Of a DNA stretch of 49,444 bases, positions 1-11,206 are shown in pieces (within the stretch, counting starts at the first letter, position 1; the number at the start of each line of letters is the position of its first letter). This DNA is from Nemertoderma westbladi. Taxonomy: Eukaryota > Xenacoelomorpha > Nemertodermatida > Nemertodermatidae. Position numbers and translations under genes: made by a program. Where the stretch lies: positions 1-49,444 of the forward strand of contig JAUCBJ010002553.1 in the NCBI GenBank assembly GCA_032718475.1, in the 5' to 3' direction. The notes under the pieces were generated by a model. The model searched no databases. It had not been told where the DNA came from and saw only the letters and a list, made by a program, of their open reading frames with translations.

Positions 1-200
1 AGGGTGGGGGCGAGTGATGTCCTGTCCAAAGGGCAGAGGGTGGAGGCGAGTGATGTCCTTTCCAAAGGGTGGAGGGTAGGGGCGGAGTGATGTCCTGTCC
101 AAAGGGTGGAGGGTGGGTGCGAGTGATGTCCTGTCCAAAGGGTGGAGGGTGGGGGGCGAATGACGTCCTGTCCAGAGGGTTGGGAGTGACGTAGTGTCCA
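1..200. repeat. 36-37-bp minisatellite, cut by left edge
   Basis: Five to six tandem units begin near 12, 48, 85, 121, 158 and 183. Each has a purine-rich GGGTGGAGGGTGGGG block followed by GAGTGATGTCCTGTCC. The last unit is shortened and diverged. The array probably continues to the left of the window. No coding potential is seen. Confidence 0.85.
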
Positions 201-949
201 CAGATTAAATGTAGGGTACATTTTTTATGTAATTAGTCTTTTTACAGCACGTGTCACTTAGAATTTGACCAGTCTGCCGTAAAACAGTGAGGAGACAGGA
301 ATTTGACCGCAATTCCCCTCTCGCCGAAGTAATATCTCGTCCCAATTTTAGTAAATTATAAATCAAGAGGAAAGGAGCAGTTTACAGTGGCACGTTATTC
401 TAACCAAAAAATACACGCAAGTTAATAGAACAGGTTAGGTTTGTTTTTGCGAGTGAACAGCATTCATTTGCGTCGATTTTCCCCCGGAGTGGGATGAATG
501 CGCACAATTCGTGAGTAGAGGTTCTCATACTAGACTTACCAGGAGATTTGCTTGAAGTAACAAATGCAAGTAATAGAAGAGAAGTCAGTTCTACGTAATA
601 TAACGCGGCAGTGAAGAGTTGAACCACTGAATTCCGTTTAAAATACAAAACTCCAATCAAATAACGGGGTACAATGTGCAGAGATAAAACCAGTTGCCAT
701 AACAATCGTTGCACAGGGTAGTCTCCACTGGCTGTGCTGAAGCTTGGCAAGAAGTTTAACGCCTAAAAGGTAAAAGTATGATTGTAATATGGCTCCGTAA
801 TCACCAGTACATCACATTGATGCAAAATAAATAAACCAGTTTTAGTATAACTCTCTGTATCAGCAAGGCCCCTCATATAATATGTTAGTATTCATTAATA
901 TTGAAAACTTATAAGGCCGGGAATGCTACTATTAATATGTACTGAAGCC
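201..949. other. Intergenic DNA with one dispersed-repeat copy
   Basis: No gene is supported. Short open frames here lack recognisable domains. The only recognisable content is copy 1 of the GGGAAAGGAGCAGG repeat at about 361-460. Confidence 0.6.
361..460 (+). repeat. Dispersed GGGAAAGGAGCAGG repeat, copy 1
   Basis: The copy carries GGAAAGGAGCAG, a nearby ACAGTGGCACG block, then TTCTAACCAAAA and ACAGGTTAGGTTTG. Four other copies in the window share these blocks in the same order (about 3345, 4650 on the minus strand, 25955 and 35965). It is probably an ancient transposon remnant. No terminal repeats or target duplication are visible for this copy. Confidence 0.7.
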
Positions 950-1666
950 ATAAAACATGTGACTCAACTAATTGGGGAACATCTCCGAATCATAAAACAT
1001 GTGACTCAACTAATTGGGGAACATCTCCGAATCATAAAACATGTGACTCAACTTATTGGGGAGCATCTCCGAATCATAAAACATGTGACTCAACTTATTG
1101 GGGAGCATCTCCGAATCATAAAACATGTGACTCAACTAATTGGGGAGCATCTTCGAATCATAAAACATGTGACTCAACTTATTGGGGAGCATCTCCGAAT
1201 CATAACACATGTGACTCAACTTATTGGGAAGCATCTCCGAATCATAAAACATGTGACTCAACTTATTGGGGAGCATCTCCGAATCATAAAATATGTGACT
1301 CAACTAATTGGGGAGCATCTCCGAATGAGAAAACATGTGACTCAACTTATTGGGGAGCATCTCCGAATCATAAAACATGTGACTCAACTTATTGGGGAGC
1401 ATCTCCGAATCATAAAACATGTGACTCAACTTATTGGGGAGCATCTCCGAATCATAAAACATGTGACTCAACTAATTGGGGAACATCTCCGAATCATAAA
1501 ACATGTGACTCAAATTATTGGGGGAGCATCTCCGAATCATAAAACATGTGAGTCAACCTATTGGGGAGCATCTCCGAATCATAAAACATGTGACTCAACT
1601 TATTGGGAAGCATCTCCGAATCATAAAACAAGTCACTCAACTTATTGGGGATCATCTCCGAATCAT
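950..1666. repeat. 42-bp minisatellite, about 17 units, AP-1 motif in each
   Basis: Seventeen near-identical 42-bp units are built on AAACATGTGACTCAAC, then TTATTGGGGAGCATCTCC, then GAATCAT. Because 42 is a multiple of three, the array reads open as a 14-residue repeat for 261 codons. There is no domain, no codon bias and no conserved neighbour, so I do not call a gene. Almost every unit holds TGACTCA or TGAGTCA, the consensus of AP-1-type bZIP factors. The last unit (AGTCACTCA) has lost it. One unit near 1520 carries an extra G that breaks the long frame. Confidence 0.92.
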
Positions 1667-3344
1667 GATTACAGGTCAACAAAGTTTGCTGCAAGTTTGT
1701 TTACGTAATTGCTTCCAAATTCTCCAGGAATATGGGATTCCCAGAGATCATGATCTTTGTTTACTATCAAAGACATTGGAGGGAGCACAGAAGCTGTTAT
1801 CTAGCTGCATCAAGACATACTATAAGGTATTATAGATAATATATTACTATTATTGTAGATCATAGGTGCATTCAGTGTTGGTCGCTTTGTGAATAGCATA
1901 AAGACGACAATTCTGACTCAGACCAACAGAAAATTGATCGCGATAACATTCAACCGCTGGGTGTATTAATAAGTCGTGTGAACGACTTTCATGGGTTCGG
2001 AGGTCTCAGAATTTGCAAAGAAAGACAGCTATCCACGAGCTGGGAGAACTGTGATATCACATGCTCCTTAAGGTACGCCTTTTCCGTGCAGCAGTACCGC
2101 CCGTGCTGCCATAGGCCAACCCATGCTGGATTCTAACGGCTGAAGACAACAAGATCCATGGATGGTACATATACCACGATACTGCGCAGGGTTCACAACG
2201 TTTACTATGATGCACAGATAAGTAATGAAATTATATACAACTATGGCAACATATCATTGCCAAGACCCAGCCTCCCTCTGCTGAGACGAAAGCTTTACGC
2301 TTGATGGGCACTGTTTCCGCCGACAGGGTCAACCTGTACACAACCTTGTGATGTGTCAATCTGTTGGTGTAATAGCTGTGTGAACAGCGAAAGATTATCC
2401 TCAAACGCCTGCAGGACAACGAACTAGAGAATAGGGATTACAAAATATTTCAAACCTAGTGTAAAAATTATTATTGTAATTTTTTTTATGCAGGCACAAT
2501 AAGGCCGCCAAATATTATAATATTATTAATAAGGCCGCCTTACACAAGAAAGTAAAATACAATATTAAACTGAATATTATAAATACGTTAACCTACTGAA
2601 TTTTTATTAGTAGTACGACTACTTAACTGTTAGATCACTAACACTAAACATACTTTGCAGTTGGTCCAATGGCGTCCTTTATAATTCAAAGTCAATGTCA
2701 GTAATATTACCATGATGCTTCCAACCAATGGCAAGGCGACACACATTACAATAACATAACGTAAATATATTACGCAAAACGGCACTTCCGGTTTCCTTAT
2801 ATTCATCTTCATATGAGTATATTTAACTACAACAGTATGCAGGGCTCGTAACTCAAATGTCATTTTAATTGAGAAGCTTAATTATTGTTGAGATTACAAT
2901 AAATTACACAATCGACTATTTTACAAAAAAGACTAAACAATTTTAACAAACGACCAAAATCTTCAAATTATTTTCAAATAAACCTTTGCAATAAATTAAA
3001 CTGCCGCAGATACAAATGTGTTGTGTGACTTATGATTATTACAAAATAGTTACCGATGCCAACTCGCTAAGAGAACAACCCGAACATGTTCAGTATACAT
3101 ACAGACTGTTAATCTATGCCAAATCCATAGCTATTAACGCGGCCATGGTTGCCCACAGCCACAATAAATACGAAATCGAAATACCAATGGAGTAAGGAAT
3201 TGAAAACCCCTCTATCTACTAACAGATGAGACTCTATTCGAAGTACAATCCCAGTTATCCAAGTCTCTCCGGTCCAACTAACAATGGAAAATTTGGACCT
3301 GGAGCTTATTTAATTGACACCTCATTAAATTAATACCTCGTATC
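1667..3344. other. Intergenic, no gene seen
   Basis: AT-rich DNA with short random open frames on both strands. I see no tRNA, coding domain, terminal repeat or long tandem array. Confidence 0.5.
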
Positions 3345-3425
3345 AATCAAGGGAAAGGAGCTGGTCACAGTGCACTGCACGTTATTCTAACCAAAACAAT
3401 AAACGAAAGTCAATAATAAATGTAA
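3345..3425 (+). repeat. Dispersed GGGAAAGGAGCAGG repeat, copy 2
   Basis: AAGGGAAAGGAGCTGGTCACAG is followed by GCACGTTATTCTAACC and AAAACAATAAACG, in the same block order as the other copies. Confidence 0.72.
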
Positions 3426-4545
3426 TAAATGTATAATAAATCAATTTTTCATAGTGAGGATTTAATTTATTTTCCTTTGGAGAGAGACTCTATTTGAGTG
3501 CGCCAAGAGACCCACCCACCCCCCATCTGTGGAGATTAACGTATTATTGTAAAAGGTATACCATGTGGTGAAGTGGGTCACTGACAGTGTTAGCTAAATG
3601 TAATTGATTCTGTTAATGGGGTGTATCCTGTATCACATACAGTCATAATCACGTAATCGGTACATACACATACAGCTGCTAGCCATAAGAAACAATCATA
3701 CGCCAGACAAATTATATTGTAGTGTTTCACACCTGTTTTTAGAAAAGCGATGTCTCATCTTATCAATGATAAATCCAAAACCCACCCCTCCTAATTATTC
3801 GTCCATAATATAGTAATTTGTTGGTAAGTGCGAGTTGCGAGTATAGTATACCATATCAGTAAAAGATTTGGCGGGACTTTGTAGCCATAAAGGTGCCAAT
3901 CGATGTCAAAAATACTGCCGACTCTCTACTCATGTGTATGTTCATGATATCCATGCACCTTCCTCCACGACTGAAGAAAACTATTGTTTTTACTAGACCG
4001 GTGTCTATATTTTTTAATATTTTAGTAATTTTGTAAGACATATAGGCCTATTTACTACCCAAAACCTAAACTGTAAAAAAATACGACAATATCGATCTAA
4101 AGTGCACATCTTCAAGAACCTCAAACTTTCAGTATCGTACTACTAAACAAACGCGCCATTATCAGTAATATAAATTTATTAAATTAACAAATTATTATAA
4201 ACAAAACTAAAATTTACAACTAAATAAACATTAACATCAGGATACCGGAGTTTTGCAACCCCAAAGACGGTAGCACATAAATTCGGAATACAACTTCATG
4301 TATAGAGAGAAACCATTTACCAAAACTACGAATTGAGTTTACCAGTTTACTTGCTTGAAGTTGAGGGTTACAGAGACATGCTCCAGTGCGCATGCGCAGA
4401 GATTAAATAAAAATTAATTTAATACCGTATAATAATACCCATACCCGACACAAAACATAACTCTTAATGAGTATTTATTAAGTAAACGTAAATAATTAGC
4501 ATTTTATTTTGATGCAAAGATTAAAATAACACAGTTTTTCAGATA
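3426..4545. other. Intergenic, no gene seen
   Basis: AT-rich sequence without a recognisable gene, RNA or mobile element. A CACCCACCCCCCATC-like purine/pyrimidine patch lies near 3510. Confidence 0.45.
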
Positions 4546-4822
4546 GGGGGGGGGGGGGGGGGGGGGGGGGGGACTGGACACAATAAAAATTAATCCCTCT
4601 TCAGGGGAAATTGGACGCAAATAACATAGTTCAACAACAATAAACTAAAAAACTTAATTAAACAAGATTACTCTCAAAAATAAAACTGTAACCTGTTCTA
4701 TTGTGTTTAGTTTCTTGTTTTGGTTAAAATATCGTGCCACTGTAACCTGCTCCTTTCCCTAAAGTGATAATGTAATTCGCCAAGGCGGGTTTTGCGTCCA
4801 GTTTACCCCCCCCCCCCCCCCC
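4546..4822. mobile_element. Candidate 277-bp MITE bounded by poly-G and poly-C
   Basis: The left end is 27 G followed by ACTGGACACAA. The right end is TTGCGTCCAGTTTA followed by 17 C. The two ends are therefore inverted copies of G(n)-(TAA)ACTGGAC-CAA. The interior contains a minus-strand copy of the dispersed GGGAAAGGAGCAGG repeat. No clear target-site duplication is seen outside the homopolymers, so element status is tentative. The homopolymer lengths may also be affected by sequencing or assembly error. Confidence 0.45.
4650..4770 (-). repeat. Dispersed GGGAAAGGAGCAGG repeat, copy 3
   Basis: The minus strand reads GGGAAAGGAGCAGGTTACAG, then TGGCACGATATTTTAACC, then ACAGGTTACAGTTTTA. It is the best preserved copy of the family and lies inside the poly-G/poly-C bounded unit. 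Confidence 0.75.
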
Positions 4823-6783
4823 GGTCTCCAGTTTTTAGTTATTTGGTAAGGTGATGCAAATCCTCATTATGTTAACAATTAGTTTTATACTAACTATAAT
4901 ATCAGAGCTAAAACTACACTAATATGCTCTTTTAAGTGTAATTAGTCTAATTACCACGAACAGCACGGAAAATCGGCACACAAAATGACAAAATATGATA
5001 ATAAAACTAATATAATTGTAGTATATATGGGCTGGGCAGTTGAGAGGGAAATATATATATAACTAACTTAACTACACGGTGTAAATGGAAATTTTTTCTT
5101 AACAATGATACAAATGATAAATTTGGGTAATTCAAATTACAAAGTCAAAGTGAAAACTTGCCTAACAACTCGCTGTGCTGCTAGTCTAAAACATCGAAAA
5201 GTCGTGAAGCTATAGGATTACTAAGGAAAAACCGCTGGCATCCAGTTAAGTTGTCATATTAATTAATTAATGAAGCTAAATAAATATAACGATATATTGT
5301 GTGCGACTGTGCGGTGCTTAAATAAATAAATTAAAGAATATAATATACTTGACACCAAAGTGCTTTGGAATTTTATAATAAATATTCTCTACTAATGAAC
5401 AGAACATTTAGTGAGATATAATATCATAAATATGATTAAAATATTGATTATTCGGCATATAAAAAAAGGAAAATATATTCGTAGATCACGCTTCTGGAAC
5501 GCGGACCTGAAACCCAGGAAATGCGCCGAAACCTAGTCATTTCCGCTAAGTTCTGTTCATATTGCATTAGAGTTGGCAAGATTCCGCAATCCACATACCT
5601 TACCGTACTGTATGTAGCAGCTCCCAGTGGAATTTAGAAAATAAAACAGCATCCAGTCAGACACTCTTACTATGTATTGCACTGGAGATTTGAATTTCAC
5701 TCGGAATCAGATCTTATAGTTAAGTTCGTCTACAAATATTAAAGATAGATAAAATGTACCTAATTTATTCGGAATTAAATTGTATAATTTTTAAGTGAAG
5801 CCAAATAATTAAACTTAACCCCTATAATAATTGGCAAGTTATCCGTGGCGCGGAGACGGATTAACTTTGCACTCACCCTCGCCACTTAGTATTGGTAATT
5901 TACCAACAGATAAACGGATCGTAATTTGGGTAGAAGTTATTTACTATTAATAATTACCGGAAACCCGTTTATTTGCTTTGACAAAGTGATGGGTAAATAT
6001 TATCGTGCATTGGAAACAAATACTAACTGTGTAAGCTGTATGCCTGTCCTGTACGGACCGGACACTTACTCGTATTAAGATTGTAATGGTAGTGTCTGGA
6101 CGCATGTGTCATATGGGTTAGAGTTAAGTCTCTGTTTTATACCTACCAGTCTATGGTTGGTTAACTTTATCTCATCCCGCTGTAAAATGTGACCTGTAAA
6201 TCACAATGTGAGAAAATATGGTTAGATCTAGGTGCAACAATATAACATTACCAAATTACAAACATGCCGTATATAACCCGCTGTAACCTAAGAACTGGGT
6301 CTAGTAATGTCAATAATGCTACTAATTTTAAATATATTCTCATATTTGTTGTTGAATCAAAGTAATTAGCAGCTTGCAAAGTCGTCGCATTTATTGTTTT
6401 ACAGGCTAACTTACCGGTAGGATAGAAAATAAACAACAGTTTTAATTAGTGTTAACAAACTCGGTTGAGGCTCATAACCTAAATAAATACTAAACGAAAT
6501 GAGCATCAAGACAGTGAACAGCTACGTCATTAGAGACGAACACACCAGCAGCTGCCAAAAACATAACATGTCAACAAAAAGAAAAATTCAATTGGCGGAA
6601 TTAACATTAGTCCTAAATGGATGTTATATAACCGGGTTAGGTATGAGGCTACCTAACCAAAACAATAGACCCCAGCGAAATACTAAACCCAGATACCTAA
6701 TGGAGATACAGCCAGGTATCAGTGGTTTAGTTCCCCATTACATATACCAGCACTAAATAGACTTGTGTCGTGTCGTGGGTAAC
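4823..6783. other. Intergenic DNA downstream of arfaptin
   Basis: AT-rich, no gene supported. The 85-codon frame at 6499-6756 has no recognisable domain. A possible minus-strand poly(A) signal (TTTATT on the plus strand) lies at 6390-6395, about 390 bp past the arfaptin stop. Confidence 0.45.
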
Positions 6784-7791
6784 CTATTGTAGTTCAAGGA
6801 AAGAAGGGCCCCCCGACCTATTCTTGTACTTAATGGAGAATTGTTTCAGGGTTGATTCCAAGGCCTCTGCATTACCAGTAAAGTAAGCGGATATTGCGTT
6901 GTGGAACATTAGAAGTTGTTTGTGCATCACTTTCACCTTGTTCTCTTCCAGGAATTGTAGCTTAACGTTGAGATCGCTTCTGAGCTGCTCAAACTTTCCC
7001 TTCTGCAGCTCGTAGACTCTCTGGGCGTCTCTAAGTTTCGCGAGGTTAGTATCTGTTTTTGGGGCGGTGTTGTAGGCCTCCAAGTCGGTACGGTATGCGT
7101 CGTACTGAATCCTAGCCATCTCATACTGTTTCACCGTGTACACCGTGTCCTCCATCGTTTTATCCGAGAGAGTCGTGATGCTGCAGATGAAGAAGTCGAT
7201 GGCGGCGAAGAGTTGGTCGCCGCGGGTCGCGAGAATCCGTTGCATCTCCGCATTCGAAACAAACTCGTCCTGTAACGACGGCGTCTTAGCGCCGAGGTCG
7301 GCGAACATATCGGAGAGACTGCGTTGGGTCTGCATCAGGTTGAGGAAGTTAGCTTGCAGCCCCCGAGCGAGGTTCGCTATCGCCGTATATTTGCGTTGTG
7401 TTTCTCGTAGATTCTCGATCTGCATCTCCAACTGGAGGTCCACCGTTCGACTTCCTCGGCCCAACTTCTCCGAGATCAACTGCTTTGTGCACTTCATCGT
7501 AGACAAACTCCATCGCTTTACTGCGTCCATTTTTGCTGCGGCGTCGAAGTTTCGCAGTGAGTCGGCGTGGTCGAGTGGGGTTCGTGGCGCGGCGCGCGCG
7601 ACAGTGTTGGTGGAGTTGTCGCCGAGATTGACGGGCGAGTAGGAATTGGCATCGCGGGTGGTACCGGTAGGTTGGCGGGGACTGCCCCCGGTTCCGGGAG
7701 ATGGGAAGACTTTCGCTACAGATGTGGTATCGGTACGTCCGTTAGCCTTGGATTCTTCCTCTTCATTATCGTCTAAGTCTAGGCTATCCAT
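6784..7791 (-). CDS. ARFIP: Arfaptin, BAR-domain trans-Golgi protein
   Basis: 335 codons, uninterrupted. Arfaptins are crescent-shaped BAR-domain dimers that bind GTP-loaded Arl1, Arf and Rac1 at trans-Golgi membranes and help form secretory granules. Residues 1-88 are acidic, then Ser/Thr/Pro-rich and poorly conserved, as in the family. From residue 91 the protein matches vertebrate arfaptin closely: the amphipathic-helix region VKRWSLSTMKCTKQLISEKL, the signature GRGSRTVDL (111-119), the long helices, KTMEDT (211-216), KQYE..R..YDAYRTDLE (221-238) and FLEENKVKVMHKQLL (280-294), ending in the usual short tail. The length fits the family (about 340 residues). Invertebrates usually have one gene co-orthologous to ARFIP1 and ARFIP2. 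The odd point is the complete lack of introns, while orthologues are normally split; a retrocopy is possible, but the frame is intact. The start is the first Met before the acidic run. Confidence 0.95.
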   Translation of the reverse strand: MDSLDLDDNEEEESKANGRTDTTSVAKVFPSPGTGGSPRQPTGTTRDANSYSPVNLGDNSTNTVARAAPRTPLDHADSLRNFDAAAKMDAVKRWSLSTMKCTKQLISEKLGRGSRTVDLQLEMQIENLRETQRKYTAIANLARGLQANFLNLMQTQRSLSDMFADLGAKTPSLQDEFVSNAEMQRILATRGDQLFAAIDFFICSITTLSDKTMEDTVYTVKQYEMARIQYDAYRTDLEAYNTAPKTDTNLAKLRDAQRVYELQKGKFEQLRSDLNVKLQFLEENKVKVMHKQLLMFHNAISAYFTGNAEALESTLKQFSIKYKNRSGGPSFLELQ

Positions 7792-8430
7792 AATCCAAAA
7801 ATAAAAGAATGGGTAAGCAGGTAAGTGTGAAGTGATAAGGCAGTACCGGTACAGTAGTAGTACTGTAGTAACCTGGTAGGCTACCGGCTGACCTGTAACT
7901 GAGTAAGTTCTGAAGACTGAAGGTTGAAGGTATTACAGTATTAAGTGGAGCAGAGTAAGGGCCAGCTGCTGAAGCTGCGTGCTGCTGTGAATTCTGAAGG
8001 TTGGATTTTACAGCGTAAAAAAACCTACCGATACTCGATTGCGCTTCTACAGTTCTAGCTAGTAGTGAACTACCGGCTGACTGGCTGACCGGTACTGAGC
8101 GGTATTGCACTGACAGACTGAAGCAGTTAGGTCTGTAGGTAGTCTGGCAGTGACTCAGTGAGTTGTTAATGTGTAATGCTGTAAATGTCAGTGTCACACT
8201 GAAACTGTTGGTAATAATACCGAACCGAGAAATGCAGTGCAGTCAGGGAGTACATCAGTACACCGGCGGCACCAGGTGCAGGTCAGGTACCGGCTGACCG
8301 GTACCTGGGTACACCGTACACGGCAATGCGGTACACGGTAGGTAATGAAGTGACTTAGGCCTATAACAGTATAATTTTTAAAGTGAAATTAGTCAGTACA
8401 GAAGTAGGCCTACAGCAATAATCTAAAGTG
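7792..8430. other. Upstream region of arfaptin, cryptically simple
   Basis: The presumed promoter/5' UTR of the minus-strand arfaptin gene is made largely of reshuffled short words (CTGACTG, TACCGGTAC, GTAC, GGCTGACC). This gives many small palindromes, for example around 8270-8340. Open frames here on both strands look like by-products of this simple composition. No TATA box or confident start site is seen. Confidence 0.5.
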
Positions 8431-8894
8431 GAAATGGTTTATGATAAGTAAGTTATGGTCAGAGAACGAATTAAGACGAGTTTTGTTGTTTCAGTTCCTA
8501 CCAGCCTGTAGGCGGTATTTCTTTGGCCGATGCCCGATGGATAGATGTTACAACCGTAAGCGCGTTTATTATACAGTATTGTCTGGCATTTTGTTCCAGG
8601 TTGTGGTCCCCGCATGTAACTAACTGAAAGTTCTTTGCCCATACAGCCATATATACGGTTCGCCGGAAGTGTAAAGTAACTTGGTGATTATGATAGCTTG
8701 CTGACCGGGATCTTTCAGGAATATCAATTACTGTAGGTCAGATTCAGTCAGATATACAGTAGGTTATTCACTGCCCTGAACATGTGTGTGAGAATCTTCG
8801 ATTCGACTCTTCCTTTACAGGCGCCAATTGATGAGTTCGTAATGTTCAAGGCCCCTGCTGTATTATCCCCTAACGCCTAACTCGTGGTTCGTAA
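8431..8894. other. Intergenic, no gene seen
   Basis: Nothing recognisable beyond short random frames. Confidence 0.4.
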
Positions 8895-9790
8895 TCCACA
8901 CATATGGAAATGGAAATGGAAACTTTTTATTTACTTCGATAAGTAAAAACGCACCAACATGCACAACACAATAAAATAAGATCATTTTTTTAAACATTCA
9001 CTGAGTGACTGATAGAGGCCGTATCTAAATAATCAAATATTAATATACAGTATACTATGTATACACACGTTATAAAAACAAATTTATTACTATTGGCAAG
9101 TGTGTTAGTATATGTGATATACAATATAAAATAAGTATGTAGGATATTGTTTATAAAATACATAAAATAAATTAAATAACTTAAAATAACTTAATTAATT
9201 TAATTAATTTAAAATAATTTAAATACTTAAAACTTAAGTAAAATAATACAATAACGAATAGCCTTTCGTTGGAGAGCCTCAAGTTGATTGCGTTGTTTAT
9301 TGTAAACATGTGAATCCCAAGTGGGAAAGACATAGGGCCTAATCAATATGAGGCTGGATTAGTGAATAGCATAACAACTCTAATAACCTGCGAGTATATT
9401 TATCAAGCACAGCTCCATTTCGGTGAAGGAATTTGAGCCTCGCATTGCCTTTCTTAATTGCTTTCATGGCCATTTCTGAGTCATTTACACACAGCTACTG
9501 TATCAAGGTCGTACCCAAGATACTTACTTGATCAAAACAGCGTACACTAATATAGCCACGAAACTTCCAGGGGCTGCGAGGCATTAATTTTCTAATGAGA
9601 TACAAATAGTTCTGTTTTATCGAATTTAATCACCCGTTTATTCTGTACGAACCAATTGAATTGTTCATTGAATCAGTTAGGGACTGTCCGATAGCAGCTA
9701 CATATTCTCTACCATCAGTGATAAATGCTAACATCGGCAAATGTGGTGTATCATTGGGTTCGTTGACCCATAAAATCTGAAAAATTCGTA
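8895..9790 (-). pseudogene. Decayed LINE, 3' end of ORF2 and 3' tail
   Basis: On the minus strand broken frames show typical C-terminal LINE ORF2 text: WFVQNK..IKFDKTELF, YLGYDLD, EMAMKAIKKGNARLKFLHRN, GAVLDKYTR, an IQPHIDY-like block and QLEALQRKAIRY-like text, separated by many stops and frameshifts. The 3' end near 8905 carries short TGGAAA repeats, as seen at the tails of L2/CR1-type elements. The fragment is clearly dead. It belongs to the same broad non-LTR group as the piece at 29570-30180 and not to the intact element at 14.7 kb, from which it differs strongly. Confidence 0.75.
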
Positions 9791-10505
9791 ACCGTAATCA
9801 CTATGGTAACACTTTCCATAAAATATAATTAAACTTCATATGATTAAAACAGCCTTTGCAGCGTTATATTTTCGTATTACTGTATTTCTGCTTCTAAGTG
9901 ATTATAATTGATATTCAAGTCAGTCGTGGCAAACCGAAATGTAAACACAAATTTCAGACGATTTTTACAGCCATACAGTAATTCGAAAGTAATAAAGTAA
10001 ACTGTATACTTAAATTTAGTTTAGCTACTGTATTTTACTTACAATAAATTATTGCAGACAGTTAACATTACTGATTTCTTCTAATCGAATTAATTGGCTC
10101 AATGTTCTCTCATGCTGCGCGACGGCCTAGCACCGGGCTAATTTGATACTATGTACAGTATTATATGATAGCCTCACACTGTGCCCATTATATCTAATTT
10201 GTTAGGCCTACTATGTAGGCCTACAGTATATAAATTAGCAAAATTATATTTTTATCTTTCTAAGAATTCTTTCATACAACATTAATTGCCTGTGTGTGCA
10301 ATGCGTTATAGTAGGAGCTACCTTCACAGGAAGCTAATATTAATTTCCAGCGATGATAGCCTTATGCGTCCAATGAATACTGAATGTACTACTGCATACT
10401 GTATAATTTATAATTATTCTCATACAGAGAGCTCTACGGTTGGCTGAAGTACAATTAACTAGAGTATATGGCTGACGGCTACCCTACCACCCACCAAATG
10501 ACAAG
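9791..10505. other. Intergenic, no gene seen
   Basis: AT-rich DNA, no gene, RNA or element recognised. Confidence 0.4.
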
Positions 10506-10680
10506 GCAAAATTTTTATATTTTAACAATGCAAAATGAAAAAAACACGAGCAAAGCCAACGAAATGTTAATAATGTTAACAATGGAAATGGAAAAGAAAT
10601 GCGAGCAAAGCGAACGAAATATTAATAATGTTAACAAGGGAAATGGAAAAGAAATGCGAGCGAAGCGAGGGATATTTTTT
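10506..10680. repeat. 55-bp tandem repeat, about 2.5 units
   Basis: Units starting near 10561 and 10616 share GAAAT(G/A)TTAATAATGTTAAC, a (ATGGAA)-type run and AAGAAATGCGAGC-AAGCGA. A 95-codon frame (10468-10755) crosses it only because the repeat is free of stops. Downstream, 10690-10840 repeats CGCRC...CACTTTT words. Confidence 0.7.
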
Positions 10681-10924
10681 GTGGCAAATAATTTTTCTCA
10701 CTTCGCACGTACTTTAACTTTTTTACAACTCATCCGCGTACTTTATGACTTTTGATATTTTGCACAGATTGCCACGCACGTTTGATGTTTTTCTCACAAT
10801 TACGCGCACTTTTATTTCAATTCCGCGCATTTTCATTTCTAAATTTATTTTACAGTAGGGCCTATTTCTATTTCAAATAGGCTCACAGCGCTTCGCGGTC
10901 TTTGCACTTCCATTTCAACCTGGC

Positions 10925-11195
10925 CGGTAGTATAATAATAATAATAATATTGGTTATTTATATAGCGCTTTATTATGCTCGGCATACTCAAAGCGCTTTT
11001 ATTATCATTACCCCAGCAAAGCCAGGTTCCCATTATACCGCTGGGTTGACGTAGGCACTAATGTCTAAAGTGTCTTGCCTAGGGACACAACAGTGCGAAA
11101 TTTCTACAGCCTTTAGTCGGATTCGAACCTGCGCCACCATACACTATTGTGTAAGCAGTTCAGGCGCCATATCCACTCGGACCCTGCGACATGTG
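10925..11195 (-). mobile_element. tRNA-derived SINE (Ser/Leu-type head)
   Basis: Read on the minus strand, the head begins with GGGTCCGAGTGGATATGGCG, which resembles the A box of a long-arm tRNA (Ser/Leu type). It continues to a B box GGTTCGAATCC (plus-strand complement at 11119-11129). The body holds GTCCCTAGGCAAGAC and two AGCGCT words forming an inverted pair (plus strand about 10963 and 10993). It ends in an (ATT)n tail near 10930. Related SINE bodies with CAAAGCGCT and CTTGCC..GGACACA are widespread in aquatic animals. The copy is diverged and no target duplication was found. Confidence 0.75.
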
Positions 11196-11206
11196 GCGCC
11201 GTGGTC

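Noticed and set aside
923-1708. 261-codon open frame of 14-residue repeats (KHVTQLIGEHLRII)
   Set aside because: It is a 42-bp minisatellite whose period is a multiple of three. No start context, domain or conserved flank supports a protein.
7136-7642. 168-codon plus-strand frame
   Set aside because: Antisense of arfaptin, whose minus-strand protein is clearly conserved.
11119-11190. Possible functional tRNA gene on the minus strand
   Set aside because: A and B boxes are present, but the acceptor and anticodon stems do not form well and a SINE body follows, so it is a tRNA-derived SINE head.
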